A stretch of DNA of 64,000 nucleotides from Pseudomonas sp. MM223 (lineage in GTDB: Bacteria > Pseudomonadota > Gammaproteobacteria > Pseudomonadales > Pseudomonadaceae): the NCBI GenBank assembly GCA_947090765.1, contig OX352322.1, forward strand, positions 6,007,001 to 6,071,000. Reading direction: 5' to 3'. Below the pieces are notes generated by a model. It saw only the letters and a program-made list of their open reading frames with translations. It did no database searches and was not told the origin of the DNA. Below are positions 8,408 to 16,957 of the stretch, piece after piece. Numbering within the stretch: position 1 is the stretch's first letter; each line of letters opens with the position of its first letter. Position numbers and translations under genes: made by a program.

Positions 8408-8542
8408 GTTTCCACACATAGGGGCGACAGCTGCACACGGGGTGGAAAACCAGGCATGGTGCGAACCCGGTAGACCCGAAGGTCTCCCGCGTACAGCTGT
8501 CATAACGACACGCACCATATGTCTCGCCAGGTTTCCACACCC
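8408..8542 (-). promoter_or_regulatory. Highly structured leader of the DUF3077 gene with two alternative stems
   Basis: Read on the minus strand, GGGTGTGGAAACC (8542-8530) pairs with GGTTTTCCACCCC (8451-8439). Inside, ATGGTGCG (8518-8511) pairs with CGCACCAT (8463-8456), and AGACC-TTCG-GGTCT (8485-8472) forms a tetraloop hairpin. A second GTGTGGAAAC (8417-8408), just before the gene, can pair with the same GTTTTCCAC, so the two stems exclude each other. A CAGCTG palindrome also occurs twice (8493-8500 and 8428-8433). Nested perfect stems plus an alternative pair suggest a cis-acting RNA switch. No ligand or Rfam class is claimed. Confidence 0.55.
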
Positions 8543-8703
8543 GATCACTGAACCGTCAGCGACAGGAAAAGCCTAGAGGGCGGGATGTGCAGGAACAATC
8601 AGACGCGTGTCGACAGGAGTTGTAGGGTATTTCGCAGAGAATGGAGTTACCAGTGCAGATGCGTAGGAAGAGTCTGGAGTTGTTGTAGGTCGCAGGGGGA
8701 TGT

Positions 8704-8739
8704 CTTGAGAATGCAGCAGGGCTGACAGGTGCTCGCCAC
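8704..8739 (+). repeat. Right copy of imperfect direct repeat flanking the PAAR cassette
   Basis: The sequence beginning CTTGAGAATGCAGCAGGGCT matches 5608-5642 at about 29 of 36 positions, in the same orientation. Its end overlaps the start of the long inverted repeat at 8731. Confidence 0.5.
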
Positions 8740-9009
8740 AACACATTCAGCGCCTATGAGATCGAGCGCCGCCCGCGCGGCGCTTCGCAGCACAAGGCTG
8801 CTCCTACATTTGTTTCGGGCCAGTTATTCCTGAGGCAGAGGCGCGCGGCCCCTTGCTGTTCACCTCGATATTGTGTCGGGCAAACAAGGCGGTCGCGCGT
8901 GTTGGTGCAGGCGTTACTGGCCCGAAATAAATGTAGGAGCAGCCTTGTGCTGCGAAGCGCCGCGCGGGCGGCGCTCGATCTCATAGGCGCTGCACCTGTT
9001 GTGGCGAGC
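8731..9009. repeat. Inverted repeat with 93-bp arms built around REP cores
   Basis: The left arm (8731-8823, starting GCTCGCCACAACA) and right arm (8917-9009, ending TGTTGTGGCGAGC) are near-perfect inverted copies around a 93-bp spacer. Each arm holds a REP core (GCACAAGGCTGCTCCTACA) next to a GC palindrome (GCGCCGCCCGCGCGGCGC) and the shared GCCTATGAGATCGAGC. The arms are much longer than in other REP pairs here. Together with 8543-8730, where I see no gene, this fills the gap between the DUF3077 gene and the truncated ladS. Confidence 0.8.
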
Positions 9010-9038
9010 CTCCTCAGCCCTGACCGAGTCCCATGCTT

Positions 9039-11027
9039 TCAAAGCGAGCGCCGTGTCTGCAGGACATTCGAGCTCATCTGCACCTGCGAAATCGCCATGT
9101 TCAAACTGAATTCAAACCGGCTACCCAACCCGCGCGTCGACTCATGCGCCAACCTCGCGCCCAGCAATTCCCCCATCTGCCGGCAGATCGACAAGCCAAT
9201 CCCCAAGCCGCCATAGCGCCGGGTCATCGAACCGTCCACCTGGAAGAACCGCTGGTACAGGGTCGACTGTTCCAGGTCATCGAAGCCGATACCGCTATCA
9301 CTGACGGTAAAGGTCAACGCCAGATCGCCTGGCCCCAAGCGGCGGCCGCGCACCTGGATCATCACCCCGCCCTGATGGGTGAACTTCAAACCGTTGTCCA
9401 CCAGGCAAGCCAGGCAGTGGGCCAGTTTCTGCCCGTCGCCCAGCAGCCCGTCTGGCAGGTCGGCCGGGATGTCCAGGCTCAGGTACAAGCCTTTGCGCAG
9501 GGCCTGCCCGGCATAACCGGCGCGCATGCCCTGCAACAGCGCACGCAGGCTGAACGGCGCCGGCTGCGCACGCAGGCGGCCGGCCTGCAATTCCGACAGG
9601 GTGAGAATGGCGTCGACCATGTCCATCATGCCTTGCGCCGACCCCACCGCCGTGTGGTGGTACTGGGCCATTTCGGCCTCCATCGGCAGGGTGTGCATCA
9701 GTTCCAGCGAGCCGATCACGCCATTCATCGGGGTGCGCAGCTCATGGGTCACGCTGGCCAGAAACTCGTCTTTCAGGCGGTTGCTCCTGGCCAGTTGCAG
9801 GTTCAGTTGCTCCAGCGTGCGCCCGGTCTCGCGCAAGGTCTGCGCCTGTTGCTCACGCAGGCTGTTGATACGGTCGGCCAGCGCCAGCGACAGCAATGCC
9901 ACCTCCAGCGCCGAGCCCAGTTGGCTGGCATACATGGTGATGAACACGTTCGGCAGGTAGCCCAGCACCATCAGGGTGTTGACCAACCCACCGAGCAGGA
10001 AGGCCGTCCAGGCGATGATGAACCAGCGTGCCACGCGCAAGCCACGCCACCAGGCGTACAAGCCGGCGCTGAAGATGCTCACGGTGAACAGCAACGCCAG
10101 CAGCGTAGCCATGCGCAGGGCAATGCCGTAGGGCATGCTCACCGCCATTACCATGACCAGCGCGCCGCCCAGCATCAGTAGCAGCAGCAGCCGGTCAAAG
10201 CCACGGCTGATGCTGCCCAGTTGCAGGAAGTGCCGGGCAAACTGGCAGCCGAACAGGCCTGCCGCACCAATGAACAGCGGCGTCGAGGCGTTCGCCCACC
10301 AGGGGCTGTCCGGCCAGAAGTAGGCCACGCCCGCACCGTTCACCGACACCTGGTAAAGGCCGAACGAGGCAATATAAAGGATGTAGTAGAGGTAGCTGAC
10401 GTCGCGCACGCTGAGGTAGATGAACAGGTTGTATACCAGCATTACCAGCAACACGCCGTAGATGATCCCCAGCACATACAGGCGCGTGGGTTGCTCTTCC
10501 AGGTAGGCTTCAGGGGACCACAGCGCCAACGGCGCTTGCACCGAACCCTGACTGTGTAGGCGCAGGTAGGCGGTGGTCACCTTGCCAGGGGGCAACTGCA
10601 ATTCGAACAGGTAGTTGTTCTGCCGGATCTGCCGGCTGTCGTAAGGCAAGGCATCGCCGGTGCGCTGCGCCAAACGGTACACACCGTTGCTGTCAGGCAA
10701 GTACAGCTCAAGGTGGTCCAACGGCGGGTAGGCCAGCTCCAGCAACCACTGCCGCGGGGCAGCGCCGGGCGGGGCAACGGGGCGCAGCTCGACCTTGAGC
10801 CAGAACACCGAGGTGGAGTAACCGGCGTTCAGCACATCTTCATGGTGGGGGCGGAAGGATTTGGCGAACCCGGGGGCACTGACCTGGGCGATGCTGGCAC
10901 TGCCATCGAGGTCTTCGTAAACCTGCATGGCCTTGCCCAACGGAAGATGCCGGGTAGCGTCGTCGAAATCGACCGCTCCGGCCAGCACGGGCAGCAAGCC
11001 CAGAAGCACAATCAGCAAATAGCGCAT
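9039..11027 (-). CDS. ladS: LadS-type sensor histidine kinase lacking the receiver domain
   Basis: The domains are a signal peptide (1-18), a periplasmic 7TMR-DISM sensor (about 25-165), seven membrane helices (about 180-390), a short coiled coil, HisKA with H428 in T-H-E-L-R-T-P, and HATPase with D-N-G-L-K-F, D-S-G-I-G and G-L-G-I-G-L. The neighbour order ladS-thiD-thiE-hemL matches P. aeruginosa PA3974-PA3977. P. aeruginosa LadS (795 residues) ends in a receiver domain; this protein stops at 662, just after the ATPase, with an unrelated tail (about the last 20 residues), and no receiver remnant is found downstream in any frame. LadS normally promotes GacS/GacA signalling, so the missing receiver should change that relay. 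Confidence 0.85.
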   Translation of the reverse strand: MRYLLIVLLGLLPVLAGAVDFDDATRHLPLGKAMQVYEDLDGSASIAQVSAPGFAKSFRPHHEDVLNAGYSTSVFWLKVELRPVAPPGAAPRQWLLELAYPPLDHLELYLPDSNGVYRLAQRTGDALPYDSRQIRQNNYLFELQLPPGKVTTAYLRLHSQGSVQAPLALWSPEAYLEEQPTRLYVLGIIYGVLLVMLVYNLFIYLSVRDVSYLYYILYIASFGLYQVSVNGAGVAYFWPDSPWWANASTPLFIGAAGLFGCQFARHFLQLGSISRGFDRLLLLLMLGGALVMVMAVSMPYGIALRMATLLALLFTVSIFSAGLYAWWRGLRVARWFIIAWTAFLLGGLVNTLMVLGYLPNVFITMYASQLGSALEVALLSLALADRINSLREQQAQTLRETGRTLEQLNLQLARSNRLKDEFLASVTHELRTPMNGVIGSLELMHTLPMEAEMAQYHHTAVGSAQGMMDMVDAILTLSELQAGRLRAQPAPFSLRALLQGMRAGYAGQALRKGLYLSLDIPADLPDGLLGDGQKLAHCLACLVDNGLKFTHQGGVMIQVRGRRLGPGDLALTFTVSDSGIGFDDLEQSTLYQRFFQVDGSMTRRYGGLGIGLSICRQMGELLGARLAHESTRGLGSRFEFSLNMAISQVQMSSNVLQTRRSL

Positions 11028-11292
11028 ACAGCCCCAGCATGGCCTGTCCGGTCGCGTCGCGGTAGCCTCCCATCCGTTTGAGACGACGTGATCCGGCAGA
11101 ACCCGTTTGTCGAGTTATCCGAGCACTCTAGCATAGCTTCGCAACCTGGCAATCGGTCATGTCAAAAACCAAAGAAATGGCTCTAAATCAATGCTTTCAG
11201 AAGACCACAAAACAAATATCTGACCGTTCGATCAGTAAAACTCGTTTGTCGGACGATCCGCCCAAACAGGTTTGGTGGTAAGCTCGCCGACC

Positions 11293-12090
11293 ATGAATAC
11301 CTACAGCTCCCGCCCCGTTGTCCTCTGTCTCTCCGGCCACGACCCCAGTGGCGGCGCCGGCCTGCAGGCAGATATCGAAGCCCTGATCGCCCAAGGCTGT
11401 CACGCTGCACCCGCAGTGACCGCCCTGACCGTGCAGGATACCGTCAACGTTTCCGACTTCCGCGTGCTCGACCGTGAGTGGGTACTGGCCCAGGCCAATG
11501 CCGTGCTGGCCGACTCCACGGTGGCCGCCGTAAAGCTGGGCATGCTCGGCTCGATCGAGATGGTCGACACCGTCGCCGAACTGCTGGCCGCCCACCCGCA
11601 CTTGCCGCTGGTCTGCGACCCGGTGCTGCGTGCTGGCGGCGGTGGCCGCCTGGGCAAGGACGAAGTGGGCTACGCCCTGCGCGAACGCCTGCTGCCGCTG
11701 GCGACCATCGCCACGCCGAACCTGCCCGAAGCCCGCATCCTCGCCGAACTGCCCGAAGGCACTGCCGACGAATGTGCCGAAAAACTGTTGCCGTTCTGTA
11801 GACACCTGCTGATTACGGGCGGTCACGGCGACGAAGACGAAATTCACAACCGCCTGTACACCCAGGACGGTCAGCACCACACCTGGACCTGTCAGCGCCT
11901 GCCGGGCAGCTACCACGGCTCGGGCTGCACCCTGGCCAGCGCCCTGGCTGGCCGCCTGGCCCTCGGCGAGCAGTTGGAAAGCGCCGTACGCAGTGCACTG
12001 GACTACACCTGGCGCACCCTGCGTGACGCCGAGCAGCTGGGTAGGGGCCAGTTTGTGCCGCGCCGCCTGCCCCTGGACTTCTGCTCCTGA
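11293..12090 (+). CDS. thiD: Hydroxymethylpyrimidine/phosphomethylpyrimidine kinase
   Basis: ThiD phosphorylates HMP and then HMP-P to HMP-PP, the pyrimidine half of thiamine. The 265-residue protein has the ribokinase-like fold with [14 protein letters not shown] near 14-27, V-C-D-P-V near the middle, the T-P-N-L-P-E-A substrate loop and the anion hole G-S-G-C-T-L-A-S with its catalytic-site Asp/Cys region. ATG at 11293 begins the conserved part; seven upstream in-frame codons to 11272 look untranslated. thiE follows 13 bp later. No TPP riboswitch is visible upstream. Confidence 0.95.
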   Translation: MNTYSSRPVVLCLSGHDPSGGAGLQADIEALIAQGCHAAPAVTALTVQDTVNVSDFRVLDREWVLAQANAVLADSTVAAVKLGMLGSIEMVDTVAELLAAHPHLPLVCDPVLRAGGGGRLGKDEVGYALRERLLPLATIATPNLPEARILAELPEGTADECAEKLLPFCRHLLITGGHGDEDEIHNRLYTQDGQHHTWTCQRLPGSYHGSGCTLASALAGRLALGEQLESAVRSALDYTWRTLRDAEQLGRGQFVPRRLPLDFCS

Positions 12091-12103
12091 TACGAGGCCT
12101 TCA

Positions 12104-12727
12104 ATGAAGCTACGCGGTCTGTATGCAATCACCGACAGCCAGCTGCTCGCCGGCCGTTTCCTGTCCCATGTCGAGGCGGCACTGGAAGGCGGCGTGTGCC
12201 TGCTGCAGTACCGCGACAAAAGCGACGACGCGGCGCGCCGCCTGCGTGAAGCCGAAGGGCTGATGAAGCTCTGCGAGCGCTACGGCACCCAGCTGCTGAT
12301 CAACGACGACGCCGAACTGGCCGCACGCCTGGGCGTTGGCGTACACCTGGGCCAGACCGACGGCCCGCTGACCCCGGCCCGCGCCCTGCTCGGCCGCCAG
12401 GCGATTATCGGCTCAACCTGCCACGCCAGCCTCGACCTGGCCGCCCAGGCCGCCAGCGAAGGCGCCAGCTACGTGGCCTTTGGACGCTTCTTCAATTCCG
12501 TCACCAAGCCGGGTGCGCCCGCTGCCAACGTCGAACTGCTGGAGCAGGCACGCGCCCAGGTAAAACTGCCGATTGCCGTGATCGGCGGCATCACCCTCGA
12601 CAACGCCGCCCCGCTGGTCGCCCACGGCGCCGACCTGCTGGCGGTGATCCACGGCCTGTTCGGTGCCGACAGCGCGCAGGAAGTCACCCGCCGCGCCCGC
12701 GCCTTCAACGCCTTGTTCGCATCCTGA
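12104..12727 (+). CDS. thiE: Thiamine-phosphate synthase
   Basis: ThiE joins HMP-PP and thiazole phosphate to give thiamine phosphate. The 207-residue TIM barrel shows L-Y-A-I-T-D at the start, L-Q-Y-R-D-K (phosphate and pyrimidine contacts), L-I-N-D-D near 66-70, G-V-H-L-G-Q-T-D, and I-G-G-I-T near the end. The usual G-P-x-F-x-T-x-T-K segment reads [10 protein letters not shown], keeping the thiazole-binding T-K. It follows thiD by 13 bp and precedes hemL by 17 bp, so the three probably share a transcript. Confidence 0.95.
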   Translation: MKLRGLYAITDSQLLAGRFLSHVEAALEGGVCLLQYRDKSDDAARRLREAEGLMKLCERYGTQLLINDDAELAARLGVGVHLGQTDGPLTPARALLGRQAIIGSTCHASLDLAAQAASEGASYVAFGRFFNSVTKPGAPAANVELLEQARAQVKLPIAVIGGITLDNAAPLVAHGADLLAVIHGLFGADSAQEVTRRARAFNALFAS

Positions 12728-12744
12728 TTTCGAGAGAACTTTTC

Positions 12745-14028
12745 ATGTCCCGTTCCGAAGACCTGTTCGCCAAAGCCCAGAAGCACATCCCCGGTGGCGT
12801 GAACTCGCCAGTGCGCGCTTTCAAAAGCGTTGGCGGCACGCCGCTGTTCTTCAAGCATGCCGAAGGCGCCTACGTCGTTGACGAAGACGACAAGCGCTAT
12901 GTCGACTACGTCGGTTCCTGGGGCCCGATGATCCTCGGCCACGGCCACCCGGACGTGCTGGACTCGGTGCGCAAGCAGCTGGAGCACGGCCTGTCCTACG
13001 GCGCGCCGACCGCCATGGAAACCGACATGGCCGACCTGGTCTGCTCGCTGGTGCCGTCCATGGAAATGGTGCGCATGGTCAGCTCGGGCACCGAAGCCAC
13101 CATGAGCGCCATCCGCCTGGCCCGTGGTTACACCGGCCGTGATGCCATCATCAAGTTCGAAGGCTGCTACCACGGCCACTCCGACAGCCTGCTGGTAAAG
13201 GCCGGTTCCGGCCTGCTGACCCAGGGCGTACCAAGCTCGGCCGGCGTGCCGGCAGACTTCGCCAAGCACACCCTGACCCTGCCGTTCAACGACATCGCCG
13301 CGGTCGAGAAAACCCTGGCTGACGTCGGCCAGACCGTGGCCTGCATCATCGTCGAGCCCGTGGCCGGCAACATGAACTGCGTCCCACCGGCGCCGGGCTT
13401 CCTTGAAGGCCTGCGCGAGCAGTGCGACAAACACGGCGTAGTGCTGATCTTCGACGAAGTGATGACCGGCTTCCGCGTCTCGCTGGGCGGCGCCCAGGGC
13501 CACTATGGCATCAAGCCGGACCTGTCCACCTTCGGCAAGATCGTCGGCGGCGGCATGCCAGTCGGCTGCTTCGGCGGCAAGCGCGAAATCATGGGTTGCA
13601 TCGCTCCGCTCGGCCCGGTCTACCAGGCAGGCACCCTGTCGGGCAACCCGCTGGCCATGGCCGCCGGCCTGACCACCCTGAAACTGATCAGCCGCCCAGG
13701 CTTCCACGCCGAGCTGACCGATTACACCAGCCGCATGCTCGACGGCCTGCAACAACGTGCCGATGCCGCTGGCATACCTTTCGTCACCACCCAGGCCGGT
13801 GCCATGTTCGGCCTGTACTTCAGCGGTGCCGACGACATCGTCACCTTCGAAGACGTGATGAGCAGCGATGCCGAACGCTTCAAGCGCTTCTTCCATCTGA
13901 TGCTGGACGGTGGCGTGTACCTGGCACCGAGCGCATTCGAGGCGGGCTTCACCTCCATCGCCCATGGCGACAAGGAGCTGCAGATCACCCTGGATGCGGC
14001 TGAAAAGGCCTTTGCAGCCCTGAAGTAA
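12745..14028 (+). CDS. hemL: Glutamate-1-semialdehyde 2,1-aminomutase
   Basis: HemL converts glutamate-1-semialdehyde to 5-aminolevulinate, the first committed precursor of heme, siroheme and the corrin ring made by the cob genes at the other end of the window. The 427-residue fold-type I PLP enzyme shows [12 protein letters not shown] (phosphate contacts), [15 protein letters not shown] and the PLP lysine in F-G-K-I-V-G-G-G near 265. Length and motifs are complete. It is third in the thiD-thiE-hemL run, and a REP pair follows its stop. Confidence 0.97.
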   Translation: MSRSEDLFAKAQKHIPGGVNSPVRAFKSVGGTPLFFKHAEGAYVVDEDDKRYVDYVGSWGPMILGHGHPDVLDSVRKQLEHGLSYGAPTAMETDMADLVCSLVPSMEMVRMVSSGTEATMSAIRLARGYTGRDAIIKFEGCYHGHSDSLLVKAGSGLLTQGVPSSAGVPADFAKHTLTLPFNDIAAVEKTLADVGQTVACIIVEPVAGNMNCVPPAPGFLEGLREQCDKHGVVLIFDEVMTGFRVSLGGAQGHYGIKPDLSTFGKIVGGGMPVGCFGGKREIMGCIAPLGPVYQAGTLSGNPLAMAAGLTTLKLISRPGFHAELTDYTSRMLDGLQQRADAAGIPFVTTQAGAMFGLYFSGADDIVTFEDVMSSDAERFKRFFHLMLDGGVYLAPSAFEAGFTSIAHGDKELQITLDAAEKAFAALK

Positions 14029-14045
14029 ACGCTGCGCCGGTTTTT

Positions 14046-14164
14046 TGTGGGAGCGGCCTTGCGTCGCGAAAGGGCTGCGGAGCAGCCCCGGCAACTTGTG
14101 CATGCTTGCTGAAATCCTAGGGCCGCTTTGCGGCCCCTTCGCGACGCAAGGCCGCTCCCACAGA
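14046..14164. repeat. REP pair, GGCCTTGCGTCGCGA type
   Basis: Two inverted REP cores (TGTGGGAGCGGCCTTGCGTC and complement) each carry an adjacent short palindrome (GGGCTGCGGAGCAGCCC and GGCCGCTTTGCGGCC). The spacer is about 25 bp. It follows hemL and may serve as its transcript end. Confidence 0.85.
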
Positions 14165-14237
14165 GGCCGGTACAGGAAATAAGTAACCCTGCACAATCAG
14201 CTGACTTCCCCAACCAAGCAGAAATTCGAGTAAAACT

Positions 14238-14267
14238 TTGTAAGGTTGGCGCTGCTTATCCCATAAT
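14238..14267 (+). promoter_or_regulatory. Sigma70-like promoter for the Sel1-repeat gene
   Basis: TTGTAA (14238-14243) and CATAAT (14262-14267) are separated by 18 bp and lie 50 bp upstream of the ATG at 14317, downstream of the REP pair. Confidence 0.6.
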
Positions 14268-14316
14268 GTGCCACCAGAGACATTGGCCGCAGCTTCGCAG
14301 AGGTAAGTCGATCCCC

Positions 14317-14862
14317 ATGAACCGCACCGGCCGCGCCCTGACCCTGGGCTGCCTGTTGCTTCTTCAGCCCCTGCTGGCTTTGGCGGAGGGCGGTAACTCG
14401 TTGCTGATTCCGGCGACGGGCCGCTGCACCTTGAATGTTCAGCCTGAAGACCTGGCAAACGCCCTCAAGGCCTGCGAGCAGACGGCAACCGCGGGGGATG
14501 CCCAGGCGCAATTCGAGCTGGGCGAGTACTACTACACGCAATCGCCAAAAAACCTGAACAAAGCCCTGGATTGGTTCCAGAAAGCTTCGCTGCAAGGCCA
14601 GGCCGACGCCCAATACCGCCTGGGTGCCATGTTCTTCCATGGCGAAGGGGTCAAGGCCAACAACGTGCAGGCCTACATCCTGCTGAAGATGGCCGCGGTC
14701 AACGGCGCCGAAGACGCATTGGACATGGCCGACGAAGTGACCGAGCAAATGCCCCGCGACGAGCTGGAGCATGCCACCCAGGTGCTCGGCCAGATCTTCC
14801 GCAAATACCTGCTGGAACTGCAAAACGCCGAAGGGCGCACGCCGTTCTCGCCACTCCCCTGA
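14317..14862 (+). CDS. Sel1/TPR-repeat secreted protein
   Basis: This 181-residue protein has a signal peptide (about 1-23, ending A-L-A-E) and two Sel1-like repeats: A-Q-A-Q-F-E-L-G-E-Y-Y-Y-T-Q (about 53-66) with A-L-D-W-F-Q-K-A, then A-D-A-Q-Y-R-L-G-A-M-F-F-H-G-E-G-V with A-Y-I-L-L-K-M-A-A. Such repeats form helical solenoids that bind other proteins, here in the periplasm. The C-terminal helix is charged and ends in a short Pro-rich tail. The partner is unknown. It is convergent with the DUF1820 gene, the two stops lying 3 bp apart. Confidence 0.8.
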   Translation: MNRTGRALTLGCLLLLQPLLALAEGGNSLLIPATGRCTLNVQPEDLANALKACEQTATAGDAQAQFELGEYYYTQSPKNLNKALDWFQKASLQGQADAQYRLGAMFFHGEGVKANNVQAYILLKMAAVNGAEDALDMADEVTEQMPRDELEHATQVLGQIFRKYLLELQNAEGRTPFSPLP

Positions 14863-14865
14863 CGG

Positions 14866-15192
14866 CTACTTTTCCGGCATTGGCATCGGGAACGGCATCA
14901 CATTGCCGCCGCCCTTGGCTTCGCTGATCTTCGCCGTGCCCAGGCGCTCCACTTCGTCGATGCGCACGATCGAGTGCATCGGCACAAAACTGCGGATCAC
15001 CCCCTCGAACTGGCTCTTGAGCTTCTCCTCGCTCGGGTCCACTACCAGTTGCGAGCGCTCGCCGAACACGAACTCCTCGATTTCCAGAAAGCCCCACAGG
15101 TCGCTCTGGTAGATCTGCTTGGCATACATCTCGAAGACCTGCCCCTGGTTGAGGAAGATCACTTTATAGATGGCAGGTTCGCGTTTGCTCAT
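14866..15192 (-). CDS. DUF1820 family protein
   Basis: The 108-residue protein starts at ATG 15192 (M-S-K-R-E-P-A-I-Y-K-V-I-F). An upstream in-frame ATG at 15234 adds 14 residues with no family support. The fold appears mostly beta-strand: F-L-N-Q-G-Q-V-F-E-M-Y-A, L-W-G-F-L-E-I-E-E-F-V-F-G and V-P-M-H-S-I-V-R-I-D-E-V. DUF1820 is a conserved gammaproteobacterial family without a known role, usually found next to miaB-ybeZ, which agrees with ybeZ being the next gene on this side. Confidence 0.8.
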   Translation of the reverse strand: MSKREPAIYKVIFLNQGQVFEMYAKQIYQSDLWGFLEIEEFVFGERSQLVVDPSEEKLKSQFEGVIRSFVPMHSIVRIDEVERLGTAKISEAKGGGNVMPFPMPMPEK

Positions 15193-15263
15193 GTCTGGTG
15201 GGATAACACATGCGTAAGAAAAGGGGCGCATCATAGCAGACAGGCTTGCAGATCTGTGTCGGC

Positions 15264-15367
15264 TGTACCGGCCTCATCGCCGGCAAGCCAGCTCCCACAG
15301 GTACTGCGCAAGCCTGAGGCCTGTGCAGTACCTGTGGGCGCTGGCTTGCCGGCGACAGGGCCGGAAC
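15264..15367. repeat. REP pair, GGCTTGCCGGCGA type
   Basis: Inverted copies of GCCGGCAAGCCAGCTCCCACA and its complement (one base altered: TGGGCGCTGG) surround a spacer of about 35 bp. The pair lies between divergent DUF1820 and ybeZ, where miaB would be expected. Confidence 0.85.
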
Positions 15368-15467
15368 AGGCCATACATACCGTTGAACGTTTCAGTGCTT
15401 TCGCCACTGGCATTCAAGGGTTATTCTTGAGTTCACACCCATTGCCGTCGAGCGGCTAAAAACGACC

Positions 15468-16466
15468 TTGAACGCACCCATAGAACCCCATCGTTTCATC
15501 CTCGAGCCCTTCGAGGCCCACCGTTTCGCCAACTTGTGCGGGCAGTTCGACGAGCACTTGCGCCTGATCGAACAGCGCCTGGCCATCGAAATCCGCAACC
15601 GCGGCAATCAGTTCGAACTGATCGGCGAACCCAAGACCACCTCTGCGGCCGAACAGTTGCTGCGCCGTCTCTACCGCGAGACCAAGGCCACCGACCTGTC
15701 GCCAGAAACCGTGCACCTGTACCTGCAGGAATCGGCTGTCGAGAACATCGACAACCCGGCCGTCAACGAGGTCAGCGTGTCGCTGCGCACGCGCAAGGGC
15801 AACATCCGCCCGCGCGGGCTCAACCAGCAGCGTTACGTGAAGGAAATCCTGGCCAACGACATCAACTTCGGCATCGGCCCGGCCGGTACCGGCAAGACCT
15901 ACCTTGCCGTGGCCTGCGCCGTGGACGCGCTGGAGCGCGAACAAGTGCGCCGTATCCTGCTGGTACGCCCGGCGGTCGAGGCAGGCGAAAAGCTTGGCTT
16001 CCTACCCGGCGACCTGGCACAGAAAATCGACCCGTACCTGCGCCCGCTGTACGACGCCCTGTACGAAATGCTCGGCTTCGAACACGTGGCCAAGCTGATC
16101 GAGCGCCAGGTAATCGAGATCGCCCCGCTGGCCTACATGCGTGGCCGCACCCTGAACAACAGCTTCATCATCCTCGACGAAAGCCAGAACACCACGCTGG
16201 AACAGATGAAAATGTTCCTCACCCGTATCGGCTTCGGCTCCACGGCGGTGATCACCGGCGACATCACCCAGGTCGACCTGCCGCGTGGCACCAAGTCGGG
16301 CCTGGCGCACGTCATCGAGGTGCTGAAGGACGTTCCGGGCATCAGCTTTACCCACTTCCAACCCAAAGATGTGGTTCGTCACCCACTGGTGCAGCGTATT
16401 GTCGAAGCCTACGACCGCTTCGAAGCCCTTCAGGCCAAGCCCGAGGCGCCCGGCAAAAATGCTTGA
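15468..16466 (+). CDS. ybeZ: PhoH-family ATPase YbeZ
   Basis: This 332-residue cytoplasmic P-loop protein has Walker A G-P-A-G-T-G-K-T (137-144) and Walker B F-I-I-L-D-E (near 229-234), followed by V-I-T-G-D-x-x-Q (sensor) and L-P-R-G-T-K-S-G-L. It partners the endoribonuclease YbeY, with which it overlaps by 8 bp, in rRNA maturation and RNA quality control. The start I chose is TTG at 15468, giving [10 protein letters not shown] as in P. aeruginosa. The ribosome site is poor and the frame is open for 15 more codons upstream. It opens a ybeZ-ybeY-corC-lnt operon. Confidence 0.92.
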   Translation: MNAPIEPHRFILEPFEAHRFANLCGQFDEHLRLIEQRLAIEIRNRGNQFELIGEPKTTSAAEQLLRRLYRETKATDLSPETVHLYLQESAVENIDNPAVNEVSVSLRTRKGNIRPRGLNQQRYVKEILANDINFGIGPAGTGKTYLAVACAVDALEREQVRRILLVRPAVEAGEKLGFLPGDLAQKIDPYLRPLYDALYEMLGFEHVAKLIERQVIEIAPLAYMRGRTLNNSFIILDESQNTTLEQMKMFLTRIGFGSTAVITGDITQVDLPRGTKSGLAHVIEVLKDVPGISFTHFQPKDVVRHPLVQRIVEAYDRFEALQAKPEAPGKNA

Positions 16467-16932
16467 ACTTGATATCCAACGGGCCACGGATGCTCCCGCC
16501 CCGGATGACACCGCCTTCCGCCGCTGGTGCGAACTGGCCCTGCGCCAGCGCAGCGCCGACTCGGAAATGACCATTCGCCTGGTCGACGAAGCCGAAGGCC
16601 GTGAGCTGAACCACACCTACCGGCACAAAGACTACGCGACCAACGTGCTGTCGTTCCCGGCCGATGTGCCCGACGACCTGCTCGATATTCCGCTGCTTGG
16701 CGACCTGGTGATCTGCGTAGCGGTAGTCGAGCGCGAAGCAACCGAACAAGGCAAGTCGCTCGAAGCCCACTGGGCACACCTGGTCATCCATGGTTGCCTG
16801 CACCTGCTCGGCTACGACCACATCGACGATGAGGAAGCCGAGGAAATGGAAAGCCTGGAACGGGAATTGCTGGCAGAACTGGGTCACCCCGACCCGTACG
16901 CCGACGATGAAACCGACTCAATCACACACTGA
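16459..16932 (+). CDS. ybeY: Endoribonuclease YbeY (rRNA maturation)
   Basis: YbeY is a zinc-dependent single-strand endoribonuclease needed for 16S rRNA 3'-end maturation and 70S quality control. The 157-residue protein carries the signature [11 protein letters not shown] with zinc ligands H111, H115 and H121, and N-V-L-S-F-P (62-67). ATG at 16459 overlaps the ybeZ stop (ATGCTTGA), which fits translational coupling with its ATPase partner. An upstream extension to 16369 is only the ybeZ sequence in another frame. Confidence 0.95.
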   Translation: MLELDIQRATDAPAPDDTAFRRWCELALRQRSADSEMTIRLVDEAEGRELNHTYRHKDYATNVLSFPADVPDDLLDIPLLGDLVICVAVVEREATEQGKSLEAHWAHLVIHGCLHLLGYDHIDDEEAEEMESLERELLAELGHPDPYADDETDSITH

Positions 16933-16957
16933 AACACGAAGGATCACGAGAACCGCC

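Noticed and set aside
9033..10181. A 382-codon plus-strand frame opposite the ladS kinase domain
   Set aside because: Gln/His-rich antisense of a well-defined histidine kinase, with no ribosome site.
11028..11292. TPP riboswitch before thiD
   Set aside because: No CUGAGA/thi-box core was found. The gap looks like ordinary divergent promoter DNA for ladS and thiD.
12469..14196. A 575-codon minus-strand frame across hemL
   Set aside because: Antisense of hemL plus REP sequence; hemL has all expected motifs and length.
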